This document shows positions 24,599 to 38,780 of a stretch of DNA of 64,000 nt, in pieces. Source of the stretch: Phaffia rhodozyma (taxonomy: Eukaryota > Basidiomycota > Tremellomycetes > Cystofilobasidiales > Mrakiaceae); assembly GCA_014706385.1 (NCBI GenBank), contig JACGZH010000003.1, positions 62,001-126,000 of the forward strand, given 5' to 3'. The position numbers were made by a program, and so were the translations under genes. How positions within the stretch are numbered: the first letter of the stretch is position 1; every line of letters starts with the position of its first letter. The notes under the pieces are model-generated. The model saw only the letters and a program-made list of their open reading frames with translations, was not told the origin of the DNA and searched no databases.

Positions 24599-26825
24599 CT
24601 ACAGACATTCCCTCAAACCGGTGACATGATCTACATCATGAATTTGAAGACCACCCATCGGATCCTCATGTGCGAGAAGAGGACAAACAGATAGACCTGT
24701 GTGTTCCGTCCATGTCTTCTCTACAACTTGTGCTGTCGACGTGGAGGGGGTATCGAGAATGAGGACCCACAGGGCATCGTATCCTCCCGCTGTACGAAGA
24801 AACACAAGCGCATGGAAAACAAAAATAAAAACAAAAAAATAGGAACAAGATATGCCAAAGAAGAGGGCCGAATTTGCAAGTGTCAACGAACGAGGACAAA
24901 TACAAAAAGTATAGGAAGACAAGAGTAAGTTTTGTTAGAACAAAACAAAGGGCTAACCTCCGGGTACTCCACAACCCAAGACACCAGGTAGAGTCTGGCA
25001 TTTGTCAAGCAATTCCGTTTGCTCATCAGGCTCAATAGGTACGCCGGCTGATTCTCCCATCAATTTCATTGATCGTCGGATAGACTTTCCAATGCAAAGT
25101 TTCGATCGATGTCAAGCAGAATAGGAGAAGGGGGATGAGAGACAGGTCCTTCTATCACGCTCGAAATGAAAGAAAAAGCTGCACTAACTTGGCTTGCGGC
25201 TTGAATAGATTGGAAGATCTTGATAAACGGCTGAGAATTGCTCGATGAAGGTTCTGCAGGCTTTTAGACAGATAGGGCGGGACAGAGCATGGTTAGTAAC
25301 CTCTATGGTTGTTGTATACATAGTCGATCGTTGAAGCTAGACAGGTTCAAGCTTGATTGGGGAGAATAGAGAAAGAAACATTGTAGGACAAGACCGAGAC
25401 TCACTTTTCGAATGAAGTCCTGGACAGCTGTCTCGTACGATACAGGATCAGAAGCGGCTAATCGACCAAGAGCTCTAATCTGGGAAGCGAGGTCATCATT
25501 GAACCCATCAATGGTCGACCAAGAATCTTGTGCTACAATTAGTCAGATAACGACAAGGATAGTTTGAATGAGTCAGATGTTTTGATAACCGAGTACTCTT
25601 GAATGAGCTCAGCCGCGCAGACACAAAAGCAAATATATGGGGGAAAGAAGGAACATACAAGGGTTGTCCTTTTTCCATTTAAGAACCTTTCCAACAAGGG
25701 AAGGCGTGTCGCTTCCAGCGTCGACGTCGGCCAGAAGCAACCTGAAACGAGGTGGAAAGGAGAACGGAGTGACCTGGTTGGTCCATCTCGGGTTCTCAGG
25801 CGACAGGGTTGGGACCAATGTTCGATCGGACTTTTTGCATAGCATCAGACCAAAGATGCTTTAGTCAGTGCGCGACTAGCGAGGCGATTGATAGGATAGA
25901 TAGACGATAAGAGAGACCACGTATTCTGGTACTATCCTCACCTGTTCATCCTCCATAAGCTCTTCCAACGCATCCTTTTCAAATTTCCTGTAGATCTGAC
26001 TTCCCCACACCGCACTGCTTACGTCGAATCCACTTCCGACTTTGCCCTGGGCCAAACAATGAGCATACTGAGCGACGTTGTGTACCAATCTCATCTCTCT
26101 TCTTTCTTCTGACATAGGGTCAGCCGATGAAGGTTTGAAGATGAGGGGAGAGACCGCCCCGAGGTGGAGAAGAAGAGCGGCACAGAGAGAAGTGATGAGA
26201 GCGGCAGAGGATCCGAGGCCAGTTTTATGCACGTTGGCGAGTGATTCATTTGTTTTCGAGAATGGCGGAAGATGGGCGAGAGAGTCAAAGGAGAGAGGAA
26301 GCCCACGGGATTCAAGCTGAAAGCCAAAAGCCCATTGGAAACAGTTAGACACGCAGAGATAAAGCAGAACATGAACAACTAGGAAAACAAAACACTTGCC
26401 TGTTTTCGCTGTGAATAGAAATCATTGTCTCCTACGATAACGATGACCCATCCATCTTTAAGAGATTCATTGACCTTTTCCCAACCTACCAACTCTCCGG
26501 CGACTCTGATCGTCTTCTCAAGCGCGATCAACACAAATTTATTTCGTCCAGTTCCAGCGTGCAAATCATTTTCCATCTCGGTGATCCTCCCTGAAACATG
26601 GTCGAATTGATATCTCCATTGAGCTGATTCGAACTGGGGAGATTGAACAACTATAGTATTCGTGGATGTCGAGGAGGAAGAAGGCGGAAGAGATCGAATA
26701 ACAGTGTAGAACCTGGATGAGGTCGAAACCACGAGACCTGTGTGGACTGGGTCTAGCACAAGGTATCCACCTGCTAGGAGAACCTTTCCTGGGGAGGATA
26801 TAGCGGTGGTGGCTATAGCGGTCAT
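24599..26825 (-). CDS. ERG8: Phosphomevalonate kinase
   Basis: GHMP kinase that phosphorylates phosphomevalonate in the mevalonate pathway, upstream of sterols and carotenoids. It begins MTAIATTAISSPGKVLLAGGYLVLD (26825), the typical Erg8 N-terminal substrate loop. Further signatures are GDNDFYSQR, the ATP-binding GHMP motif KTGLGSSAALITSL, VHNVAQYAHCLAQGKVGSGFDVSSAVWGS and the C-terminal GYDALWVLIL. Fungal Erg8 is about 450-500 aa, which fits. At least six exons; several are small in the 24900-25600 part and I did not resolve each edge. The intact active-site blocks suggest a functional enzyme. Confidence 0.92.
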
Positions 26826-27288
26826 GACTGGATGAGCTCGAGTTCTCGGACGGAGGGAACGAACGAAGAGGTGATCAACAAGACGGTCTGATATTTCATG
26901 TGGCGTTCATATCACGTGAACAGACTGGAGTGTTCGCACGCCCACCTTTGATAGGCAAACTAGATGCCCATCTGAGTGTTCAATCTCAACCTTGTATAGA
27001 TGACATTGCGACCAGAGAGAGGGAATAGGAGAGAGATGACGAGTAGGAAGCAAAAAAAGCTCAAGAAGAGGATAGAAGGATGAGAGAATGTAATTTAGAT
27101 ATCATGTTTATCTGGCTCGATCTCGAGATATATGCGCCCCAACCACCTTCCCAAAGTCCTGAAAACTCGCAAAAGTTGGTTTTCAAGGAACCGCTGAGCT
27201 TATCGACCGTATCTATTGGAGCACAGAATTGAGAGTAAAGGTAAGAGATAAGCATCCAGCTGCGACAAGATACGAGGAAAACTAGAGC
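26826..27288. other. ERG8 upstream region
   Basis: About 460 bases between the ERG8 start and the RBX1 stop on the same strand, so it holds the ERG8 promoter. It contains a TCACGTGA palindrome near 26912 (CACGTG core). A 64-codon open stretch (27061-27255, minus) has no conserved features. Confidence 0.5.
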
Positions 27289-28354
<1,066 letters not shown>

Positions 28355-28539
28355 TTCGATGTATGTATGATGATGTGTATGGAAAGGTTGTAGATTCCGG
28401 ACTGGCTCTATCGATGCTGAAGATGATGGTGGAGAGAAACGAGATGAAACTCGGGGGAATTGTCAGCGTCACCTCCCAACTTTCATCCTCATCCTCATCC
28501 CATCAGCCATCCATCCATTCATCCTATATATCCGGCCAG
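28355..28539. promoter_or_regulatory. Short bidirectional promoter RBX1/TAF7
   Basis: Only 185 bases separate the RBX1 ATG (minus) from my chosen TAF7 ATG (plus), so both must share promoter sequence. Bidirectional activity is inferred from geometry. An in-frame open stretch extends TAF7 upstream to 28363 and could push the TAF7 start 5'. Confidence 0.5.
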
Positions 28540-31500
28540 ATGTCGGATGATTCAGAGTCAGACTTTCAACCGGTAGCATCCACATCACAGCTACCTGTTC
28601 ACTCCAGCACACCATCTGTATCTACGTCCTCTTCTACACATCCAACAGCTTTCACCTCATTACCAACTCACACCCCGACTCCGACCGTATCCTCGTCCTC
28701 GTCCGCCATCCCTGGGCCTCCTCCTCCTAACCGGACAAAACCTCCGGCTCGAAGGGCATCAGAAGCCTCAAACTCTGCTCCGACACCGTCTGCAGATCCA
28801 ACTGCTGGTCCGTCAGCCGCCCGACCAGCTCGAGCTCGAAAGCCGACTGTCAAGGTTGCCCCGTCTGTGTTACCTTCAAAGCTAAAGCTCAACTTTTCGA
28901 AAAAAGCCGGCATTGGTGGTTACAACAGTTTCCTGGGCGAGTACGACAGAGAACTCGATAGTGATGACGAAGAGATTGAATTTGAGGAGCAGTTCATCCT
29001 GAGGCTTCCAGAGGGAGCTCCTGCTCAAGATCTTAGAGCATTGTTGGGCAAAAAAGGGAAGAACAAGGAGAAAGCGTTGGAAGGGATCTGGTTTAAGTTT
29101 AAAGGTAGAGAACTTCACTTTACGCTCCCGTTCATTCTCAGATTGCTCTCATGCAGTTCAAACGTGTTCATACGTGTTTGCTCAATGAGGTCTTCTCTCC
29201 TTCTGATCATCTCGTTTGTTCGCTGAAACTGATAATATTTCGGTCTTGTCGCGTCCGTGGGATCAGACTCGAGAAGAGCGGCCTTCCACCTATCAAACCA
29301 ATTGTATGCTGCCAAGCTAGTCGACCTGCCATCTATCATAGAGTCTCAAAAGACGCTCGATGGGAAACAGATGTTCAAAGCGGCCGACATTTCTCAGGTA
29401 TGACATGTTCACATGTTCAAATGTCGTACAAAACTACAACCATACACGCGCGCTGCCTATTTGTTCTTGAGAGAAAAACGCTCAGACTGATCAATGTCTT
29501 TTCTTTTTGGGCTGAATTTGGCAAACAGATGCTTGTTGTGACCCATCCTATCAAAGACGAATCCGAAGTGATACAGGATGGTCTGTCCTCTGGCAGTGGA
29601 AAGATGAATTTGGATGATTATATCTGGCCTCATGGAATTACACCCCCTTTGAGGCATGTCCGAAAGCGAAGGTATCGAAAAAGGATTAGTCGAAGAGTAC
29701 GTCTTGATCCTCATTCTTTTGGTTTCGTTATCCTTTCATTCGGAGTTGTGGTTTATTGTTTCTTCTTCGTTTAATTTTCCTTGACAGACAATCGAAATCG
29801 TAGAAGAAGAGGTCGAGAAACTACTGGACGAAGACTCTAGAGCTGAAAAGACATCTTATGGTTTGTAGCGGTCATTGTGTTCTAAATTCTGGGTGTCTTT
29901 CATTCTTGAGTCTCCCAACTCAACCCACCGGATGATCTTCTTCTACTCTTGATCATCAATAGAAATTCTCGAAGACATTGACCCAGATCTATCCGATAGC
30001 GAGCTTTTGACCCCTGCTGCCACACCTTCGACCAATCTACTCGTTGGTGGAAGCGAATATGCTGGTTCGGAGATGGGTGACGGAATGACGCCTATGAATC
30101 AGGACGGAGATGGAGGAGAGGACGGGTTCGATCTGGCAGCTGAATTGACTAGGTACGTGTTCGAAAAGCGGAGAGAGGCTTTCTTTATCCTCTTCATACC
30201 AGTTCGGTCCGTGAACTCGTTGGTTGATCAAAAAAGTCTTTTTATCGTCTTCCGCCATGTACAAAACAGAGGGCTGAAAGAGTTAGACGATGATGAGGAA
30301 GACGAAGAGAAGGACGACGATGAAGATGACGATGACGATGATGTACGTACACGACACTCTCAGGACTTATCTATTCATATTGTTCACTCACTTTGGAGCA
30401 CATGATTTCTGTCTCTCTTTCTCTTCTTTCGTTTTTCCTCTACTTTTCTCTCTCTTTAAATAGGATGATGAGCCGGAAGAAGACGAAGAAGATGAAGAAG
30501 AAGGCTCAGACGCTGATTCAGAGGACGAAGAAGCTGTTCAACTCGCTCAACGTCAGAAACTCTTGAATGAAGAGATCAGGGATCTCGAAGCGGCCGTCAT
30601 TAAAAAGAAGGGAGAGATTGAGAGGAGTGGAAATGTTATCATCAAGGTAAGTCTCTATCGAGGTGTTTTTTTTTCATCAAGTTCAAATCGAGCACAGTAT
30701 AAGCGCCCATTCCCCATCTGAACTGTCGTCATTGCTTGCTGTTCCTCTCCAGAAACGTTTCGAAGATGCGCTTCGTAAATTGCAAGCCGACTTGGACGTT
30801 AAAATCGCCGCTCGCGCTCAGAACGTACAGGAGAAGGAAAAGCGAAAGCGAGAGGAAGAAGAAGAGAAAGAACGGGAGAAAGCGTTCAGGGAGGCCGCTC
30901 TTCGAGAATCGAATCCCGTTCCATCCGCCGTATCCTCTGCTGCCACTGCTGGCGGTGACACCAACAATGGAAACTCGGCTTCTACCGTTTCAAGTTATAC
31001 AACAACAACAACAACAGGCGGCAATCACAATCTCGTCCCTTCGACGAATACCAACGACAACGACACCGGTGGATCCTCACCTGGCAAATTCTCATACTCA
31101 CCTTTACCGCCAACACCTTCAAACCTTGGACCGCTCACCCAAGGCTCTTCGCCTTCATCATCCTCGATGTCGTCCCTCCCCGTTCCCCCTTCGCTGGCTC
31201 CCGGCTCAAACGCCCCTTCCTCCTCTTTGTCATCCTTCGCCTCGAACGGTCAGATGGCCCAACAAAAGACGACATACATCCCATCGTCGCTAGGAACCTC
31301 GGCCCTTCCGGACGATAGGACGGGTCTCGAGAACCAAGGGGATCCAGGACGAATGGATGGGGATGTCCAGATGACGGATCTCGAGGCGCTCATGGCTGCC
31401 GGTCTGGATGCCTCGAGTAGTACCGATGGCGACGGCGATCGTGATCGCGATGTTCGCGATGGCGATATCGGTAGAGACGCAGAGGGTGAAGATGAAGATG

Positions 31501-31574
31501 AGGAAGACGAGGAAGAAGATTTGTTCGGGGGAAGTGATGAGAGCGCAGGTGAGGACGACATGGACGTCGTCTAG
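28540..31574 (+). CDS. TAF7: TFIID subunit TAF7
   Basis: TBP-associated factor that, in TFIID, binds TAF1 and restrains its activity. The start is placed at 28540 (MSDDSESDF). A Ser/Pro/Ala-rich linker precedes the conserved TAFII55 N-domain: EEQFILRLPEGAPAQDLRALL, GIWFKFKDSRRAAFHLSNQLY, LVDLPSIIESQKTLDGKQ and DISQMLVVTHPI. The trademark LDDYIWPHGITPPLRHVRKRRYRKR follows. The C-terminal part is a coiled-coil-like helix with Glu-rich segments (KKRFEDALRKLQADLDVKI, KEKRKREEEEE) and ends in a long acidic Asp/Glu tail (EDLFGGSDESAGEDDMDVV). Eight or so exons. Much longer than yeast Taf7's core, mainly by low-complexity additions. Confidence 0.93.
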
Positions 31575-32617
31575 CGTGTTCTCATAGATATATGTGTCAA
31601 TTCTCTCCGTGCCTCGGTGTAGACGTTTACTGAACCTCAAGATGTGCGCCGACTCAAGGACAAAAGGATGGGAGGTCGAGTTGATCTTCACGAAAAGAAA
31701 AGACGAGGATAGAGCATGATCTTGTATGGAAAGGATGAAAGAAAAGAAAAGAAGGGGGGGGGAAGGAAGAAAGATATATACGGTAGGTTGAATTCGTAAG
31801 GGAAGGACGAAAGAATGAAGTGTCCAATGGACAGACGATGTGAGAAAGAAAGAAGGATAAGAATAGTAAAAAGACGATGAACGGTGAATTTAAAGGAATG
31901 TGGGACATGAAAGGTCGTTTGTCAAAGAAAAGAAAGTAAAGAATAGGGCGAAAGGAACAAAAGCGATAAGGGGAGTATGTAGGGTAGGGCAGCGAACAAA
32001 CGAGCGAACGAACGAACGAACGAACGAACGAACGGACGGCAACTCTCAGTGCGAATGGATATCTTTGATCGTTACATGGAAAGGAAGGATGAGAAGAAGA
32101 AGAAGAAATATGGCAAGGAAAATGTCAGAAATGGAATAGCGGATAAATATGTACGCATGACGTCTATCGACCCAAGCCTCTCTTTCAAAAGGGGGAAAAG
32201 AAAGAGAAGAAAGAGGTGAAGAGCAAAGGCCACAACAGGAGCAAGGATATAACAAGGTAGCTTCAAAAGAATGTAAGGAAGAGAAAAAGAATTCGGAAAA
32301 AATGCGCGTTGCAATGGATTGAAAATTTGGAGGAGGAGGTTATGCATTTGGGATGAAAAGTGAATATGATGATGAGTTGTAGGGTCTGGAATTCACCCGA
32401 AAGGATGTTGAAGGAAGGAAATCGGCAGGATTTGAACAAATAGATCAGGAATCTGATCAAACTGATTGTGTTCTGAGGTATGTATAAGTGCGTTGATGGT
32501 ATAAACAAAGAAGAAGAAAAAGAGAGGAAGGAGAAAAGGAGTAGTGCCATCCCAAAATGAAGAACGATGAAAGAAAGCGAGCAAAGAAGGAAAGAGAGAA
32601 AGGGAAGACAGGAGTGA
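31575..32617. other. Convergent intergenic interval TAF7/CDC25
   Basis: About 1.04 kb of purine-rich plus-strand sequence (AAG/GAA-rich) between two convergent 3' ends. Reading frames inside are low-complexity and look like shadows. It contains one tetranucleotide repeat. Confidence 0.55.
32005..32034. repeat. (CGAA)n tetranucleotide microsatellite
   Basis: About 7.5 perfect copies of CGAA. Confidence 0.95.
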
Positions 32618-35600
32618 CTAGAACTTGTTCTTCGACCTTCCGGCACCCAACGTTAGGAAAGGAGAGGATGAAGCCCTATCCATCGGGATTCTAGGCTTCA
32701 ACTTCAACGAACTCTGTTTTCCCTGAGCCTGTCCGCCTGGCTTTACTCCTAGACTGGCATTGCTAGCTGCCGTAGCAAACAAGCCGCCTGAGCGTTTTCC
32801 CCTAGGTTTATCACCAATGGTGAAACCCAGGGTGCCCAGTCCTTCGAAAGAGTTATCAAAAGAGCTATCCGAGTCATCCTCCTTGATCAGACCACCTGGC
32901 TTTGTTGCCAAAGAGGAGTTGGAGGAAAATCCGACTTGAGAAATCGACCGTCTGGCGTCTTGAGCTGCAGAAGCAGCGGCAAACGCCAAAGGAGTGATTC
33001 CTGAGGGATTAGGTTTTATTTGGAGGGTGGGTAAACTTGCCTGATGGGCATGGGAGTGGGAGGGAATCGAGCCTTGCCAGGAGAGGGCTCGATGGAATTT
33101 ACGCATGGCTTGGACGTCAGTCGACCGTTTAGCGAGGAACTTTGGGTCGTCCATCTTGACATAGGCTTGAGGATTACAGTCCGTCTAGAAAGAGATGTAA
33201 ATCGACAAGCGGATTTAGTCATTGGAAAGAACACTACAGACAGAGATCGACCAAGAGAAACAGGACAAACAGGATGGGTCTCGAAGAAACACTTGTAACC
33301 GCCTTCGAGGATGTACACCTCGGGGTAGTGTAACGCAGGATACAACCTAGTGTTGGCCGCTCGATCCTTTTTTCTCAGAATCTTTGCACTATTGAGATAA
33401 GCGGATGAGAATTGTGAGTAAGAGGGTTTCTTGGTAGGAGAGACAGACACACGGGAAGAAGAAAGACGAAAAAGAGAGAGGGGGGGGGGGACGAACATTT
33501 CGGGACCTCTCTTTTGGGAAAACTCGCAATGAACGACGACGATCATCTTTTTGATCTCTCCGTTTTTATCCGGATGACCGCTCACACTAGGCGACGGTAA
33601 GCCGGCCTTACCAGCTTTATCCAGAAAGTAGGCCTCGACGGCGGCGTCATCAGTGATGTTGACAGCTCCTTCGATATGGCCACCGACGAATTCATATTCG
33701 AATCGACAGTCGATGACATGAACGTCAGTCACCTGAGATGAATACCCTCCTGCTAGCAGTTTGTGAAGCTTTGGGACGATTGCAACAATGTCAGTCTGGT
33801 AGATCAGGGTTCACAGCTGGAAGAAGAGGCGGGGACAAATATGTTCTTACAGTAGCAGGCTCGATCCGCATCAATCCATCTTCCTTGACACTCTTGCAGG
33901 GCAAGATCTTACCGACCTTTTCCTGGTTGCTGAACCCACCGACGAACGAGTTTTCAAACCCATTCAAACAGAACCCTGACTTTTCCTCCAGTGGCGACTT
34001 GACGCTGATCTTTGGGATCGTCTTTCCGCCTACCAGCTTCTGGCCGTCGAGGGCAAGACCAGCACAGGGAGATCCATCGGCAGAAGGATAGGTGGCGTGT
34101 CGTTGGAAGTTTCGTTTGGAAGAGAGCATATCGGAAGAGCCCTGACATGATTCACCTCCGCTTGCTCCGACAGAGCTAGGGGAGGACGATGAGGCGGGAT
34201 GATGATACAAGCTCGGTCGACTCAAAGGCAACTGGGCCGAGGGTGGTCGCCCACTCTCGATCGCAGTCGACAACGCCCGTCTGAACGGCCCTCTAGAAGA
34301 GAACCCTGTTGAGTTGGGTCGGTAGAGCATGTTCGCCATGCTGTTATCATCATCATCATCGTCCTCGTCTTCGTCATCCTCACGTTCGCCCATCATGATT
34401 GGATACGCGGACTTTGGAGGTGCGGGCATGCCTTCGAAATCGGGCGACGGTTGTAGAGCAGAAAGAGTGGGCCGTCGGTTGTAGGGTCCTTTTCGTCTAG
34501 AGGTCGCCGTTGGTGCGAAATGACTGACGTTTCCCTTGGAGGAACCGATGTTGAGGTGGGTGAATTCGAATGCGTCTGCCGTCGATGGCTGGACAGACAT
34601 TGCCGCCGTGGACTCGATCGGGAACGAGGAGGAGGAGGATGCGGAAGAGGAAGAGAATGAAGAGGGCGCTCCGACCCCAAACAAAAGCGCTGGAGAGGAC
34701 GACGATGAGGACGACGCAGGAGAGACGGAGATGGGTGAAGGAGAGCCCAACAGGTCGAACGGTTTCGCCGGAGATTCTACAAAGAAGTTCGCCATGTCAG
34801 CCGAGGAGGGGTCGATGAGCGAGGAGGAGGATCGACGGCTTTGAGATCGATCGGTTGTTCCGAACGATAGCGAGGGCGAATCAACATCCATCAAGAAACT
34901 GTCGTCCGGCCGGTACATGTTGAGTGGGGACGTCAAGTTTGGTACAAACGCCGATTCAGACTGGGAAAGGGCGAGATCAAAGGCAAGGTCTTGTGAGCAG
35001 GTTGTCTCGATGGAGTAGGAAGGAGACACCAAGAGAGAACAAGGAAAGGAAGCATACCTTCGAACGAAGAGGGGTAGGAGGTGCCAGAAAGTCGTGGGTC
35101 GAATCGACTGCGAAACATCCTCTTTTTGATCTGGAAGATTCCGGCTTTGAGGACGAAGGCGAAGACGGTCCGTCCGGCTGGTTGACGAGGTCCCGACCGA
35201 ATCGGCTGTACTGATTGCCTGAGATGGACGATCTCTTCCTTCCTGGCGAGGAACCGGTAGAACGGGGCGAGGTTGAGAGGAACGACGATGGAGACGACGA
35301 TGGAGACGACGATGGCGGAGGCGGAGGAGGCGGATGAGAGGGCACTCTGAACGGTTCGGTAAAGAGCGTGTGAGCCGGGATGAACAGTGTTGAAGAAGGA
35401 TGATGAGCAGAACCTGGCTGAGCTGTCGGCAGGGACGATGACAACGATGAAGATGAGGGTGAGGATGAGGTCGAGGCAGACAGGGACCTGGCCGCTCGAA
35501 CAGCCAGAGGCGAAGGGTTCATGGAGATCTCTCCGGATGACAAGTTAGTCGACGGGCCGGAAGGAGTCGAGCTCGACGGACCGATGGACGGAAAGTAGCC

Positions 35601-35858
35601 TGTTCTGGGAGAAGACATGGCCAGGGGAATCCCAGGGGAACCGTAGTGTTGTGATCTCTGGTTGAAATTCAAGCTCGAGGCAAAAGAGACGTCGACGTCG
35701 TCCGGAGGGACTTCGTCTCCTGGAGTGAACGGAGACGACGGAACAGGACTAAAGTCGAGAGCTGTGGGTTGTGAAGTGTGAGGATGGGCATGGGCATGGG
35801 CATGGAGGCCACCTCCGATGAAGTGAAGAGGAGATGATGATCCGTAAACGTCTGTCAT
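32618..35858 (-). CDS. MIH1: Cdc25/Mih1 tyrosine-protein phosphatase
   Basis: Removes inhibitory phosphate from Cdk1 to trigger mitosis. Exon 1 (35858-35058) begins MTDVYGSSSPLHFIGGG. The N-terminal half is Ser/Pro-rich, with SP/TP sites for regulation. The rhodanese-like phosphatase domain contains LMRIEPATV, VHVIDCRFEYEFVGGHIEGA, the catalytic loop HCEFSQKRGPEM (Cys-x5-Arg, HCEFSQKR), LYPALHYPEVYILEGGYK and an FF-containing C-terminal block. The tail (YVKMDDPKFLAKRSTD) is the conserved C-terminal Cdc25 extension. Four or so exons. The active site is intact. Upstream lies a 2.9 kb region with no gene, suggesting a long promoter or leader. Confidence 0.92.
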
Positions 35859-36811
35859 CTGAGGGAGTGTGCGATTGTGTGGGTGTGTGATTGTGAGAGT
35901 GTGAGAGTCTGTCTGTCTCTACAGGAGAGCTAACGATGAGAGAAAGGTGGGCAAAATGAAACAGAAGACGAAAGGTTTAGTTTGTTGAGGTAACAGAAGG
36001 AGAAAATTGGAAAGTCAAGGTAAATCACATCTAAACCGAACGAACCAAAAACGGACGACGGTTACGACGGGATGACCTTCGGAAGGGGAGGGAGATTTTC
36101 CCTCTCTTTGTCTATTTGTCCGGATGGATTCCAAGGAGAGAACAGGGTTGATTTAATCAAATGCATGCATGGATAGAAGAGAACGAGGAGACAAAGAGAA
36201 GAGAAAAGAAGAGAAGAAAAGAAACAGACAACGAACTGGACAAAAGGGAGATTCGACCGAATCTCTGGGTTAAGCTTTGGAGGAAAGCTGGGAGTGTTAA
36301 AACAAGGTGAAGGTGGTAAAGCCTGGCTATCTTGGTTCTTCTTTTTTTCCTATTCTCCTACCCTTTCCCAGACTGAGAACGAATGAACGATGGAGCTACA
36401 CGGATTCTGTATCGTATCAACACCCAAAGAAACCAAGAGAGAACGAGTGATGGATGGTTGGATGGACGAAGACACGAAGGAAAAAAAAAGAAAGCTGGGA
36501 TGAAGGTAAGAAGGAGAACGGATGGATCAACACGGAAACCTTCAAAGAGAACAGACCAGCTAGATTTGCTGCGTAGACGGACGTTACACAACGCTTTCTT
36601 TCGTTCTTTCTTTCTAGCTCTGTTCTTCTTGGGTTTTCTCTTCCTTGAATGCTCTGTTCTCGTAATTCTTCCGTTCGGACCAACCTGTTCTAATCACTTT
36701 GGAAGAACACCAGACGTCTCGGTCGATTGGCGAGGAAAGAGATGATGAGGCGGCAAAGAAGAAGAGAGAACAAGAGACAAGAGCACAGAGCGTGTGAGGA
36801 GACGCGACTGA

Positions 36812-36838
36812 TTTCTTTCTTTCTTTCTTTCTTTCTTT
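36812..36838. repeat. (TTTC)n microsatellite
   Basis: About seven copies of TTTC. Confidence 0.9.
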
Positions 36839-37060
36839 TCCTTTAAAGCAATCCTCGCTCTCTTTTCTCTTCTCCGCGCTGCACAACGGACAAATACGCT
36901 TTCTTCTTTCAACAAGTTAAGCAGCCTCCACCATACCGTTGACTCTGTCTTGTCTCTTGTCTGCTGTGTATTTTTTTCTTCTCTCTCTATCTCTCTGCTA
37001 TCCGCCACCGGCTATTGGAACTGTTCGTCTCCGGCAAATCACGCCAAGCAAAGATCATTT

Positions 37061-37100
37061 CTCTTTCTCTCTCTCCCTCTCTCTCTTTCTCTTCCTCTTT
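37061..37100. repeat. Imperfect (CT)n pyrimidine tract
   Basis: CT-rich run with TTC/CCT interruptions, in the CDC25 upstream interval. Confidence 0.8.
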
Positions 37101-37300
37101 CTCTTCTTTGTATCTTTCCATCTCGCTTCCTTCTTGTTGATACATCATGTCGGCTGCATCGTCCAGCAACTTGGACGCCGATCAACCATGCACATCATCG
37201 CATACAACCCATCAAGCAGACAGACACATGGGACTGAGATTGAAACGAGAGAATCAAGCAAAAAATAGAAAGACAGGTTGAGAGATGGATAAATCCAATG

Positions 37301-37326
37301 ACGCGTCCGAACGCGTGACGCGCGTG
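37301..37326. promoter_or_regulatory. Cluster of MCB-like boxes
   Basis: ACGCGT occurs at 37301 and again at 37311, and a third ACGCGCGT-type core follows at about 37318. ACGCGT is the MluI cell-cycle box bound by MBF in fungi. The cluster lies about 1.44 kb upstream of the CDC25 ATG. Function is inferred. Confidence 0.5.
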
Positions 37327-38482
37327 GATCTTCATGCTCACAACGACAGCCCACTGGGCGTCACTTTTAACCTTCTTCTCTCCAGACGCCTGTCCGCCCT
37401 GAACCGCAGCAAGAACGAATACAAAGGGTCTGGATACGGTGAAATCACCGACTAAATGTTTCGCTCTCCGTTGTCTTTTTCAGCTTGCTTTTAGTCGAAA
37501 TCCTTTCTTGCGTCTGATTATCGTTCCTTTCTCCCTGGACGTGTGCGTGTGGGTTTCCATGGGTTTGTTGTTGGGAGTGAAAGTCTCTCATCTAGAGAGA
37601 GGCAGATGTCAAAAGGATCCGCGTCGGTCGAGCAAGGAAGACGTGCCCACGCGACATTCGATCTCGCTACAAGCGACAAGCGAACACGCGCGTTACTCTC
37701 TGTTGCTTCTCATCTTCGCGTAGTCCGTTGATAGGAGGATTCAACTCTGTTCCCTCTCAAAGCTAGAAGAGAAACAGGATTCTTCCGTTCGCTTCGAGTC
37801 GGTCGGAACTTGGAACACAAAGTTCTATATGAACGCATATATGCATATCCGTCACACTAGAATAGAAAACAAAGACCCCATAGGATGAACTCCAAACTAT
37901 AAGAAAGAGAGACCAGGAAGATCGAGCACGGAGACACTGTCGCGCTTGATCTAGACTCGTCCAATACCATGGTATCCTTCTCATCAACGGTTTCCGTTAG
38001 ACTAACACACAAGTCTTATCTGCATGATCGGTCTAACTTTCTGTTCACAGTCCGGATCACTTCCGAATCTAGCATTGCCAAACAACTCCCTTCAGAGTCC
38101 GATCCCCGAACCTGGCTTGCAGTCCCGAAGGCGAAAGCCAGGGCGGAAGGAGAAAGAAACAAAAGAAGAAGAAAAACAAGAAATCGGTTATGTGCGGCTC
38201 GTTCGGGGCGTAGCGTTGCGGACGGAGAGAAAAGAAAGGTTGGTTAGGCTTGGTCGATCACCGGTCTGATCATGGGTTTAACGAACGTTCAACGTCCACG
38301 GGAGATCATCATCCCATCAGAGGCGAACGAATGGATAGAGGCTTGCCTCCACTTGGTTCCGTCCCTCCTTCACTGACACCGAGACGTCGAGATCTTTCGA
38401 AGCTTGTTCTTTCTGTCACCGCAGCCAAGTTCGATAGAGATGTTTTGATTTTCACTTTTCTTCCTTATCGTCCTTGTGTTGT

Positions 38483-38519
38483 TGTTTTTTTTTCTTTTCT
38501 TTTCTTTTCTTTTCTTTCT
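38483..38519. repeat. (TTTTC)n microsatellite
   Basis: Run of T with regularly spaced C, about five TTTTC copies. Confidence 0.9.
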
Positions 38520-38744
38520 CCTAGACTTGTTTTCATCTCACGCTTTCGTTCAATATCATAAGAGTACAAGGTAGGAGTACCCGAAGTAGATAGAACTAGA
38601 AGTTTAACCCTTTTTCTTTTTCTCTACTTCTCGTCCGTATTCTCTAGTTTATATCATTTGTAAGGAATTCCTTATTGTACGGTTCATATAGAAAGAGGAT
38701 TTTCATCAAGAGAGGGAAACATAAAAGACGACTACTCTACTTTG

Positions 38745-38745
<1 letters not shown>

Positions 38746-38777
<32 letters not shown>
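38746..38777. repeat. (CA)16 microsatellite
   Basis: Perfect 32-base CA run just outside the eIF3L stop codon (38783). Confidence 0.95.

Positions 38778-38780
<3 letters not shown>

Noticed and set aside
31654..32646. Minus-strand hydrophobic Phe/Leu/Ser frames between TAF7 and CDC25
   Set aside because: Produced by purine-rich plus-strand UTR; the apparent membrane segments are compositional artefacts.
33044..34844. Several plus-strand frames inside the CDC25 gene
   Set aside because: Shadows of the minus-strand coding exons; no independent features.
38250..38561. 103-codon plus-strand frame in the CDC25 upstream interval
   Set aside because: C-terminal half is a translated TTTTC repeat; no homology visible.
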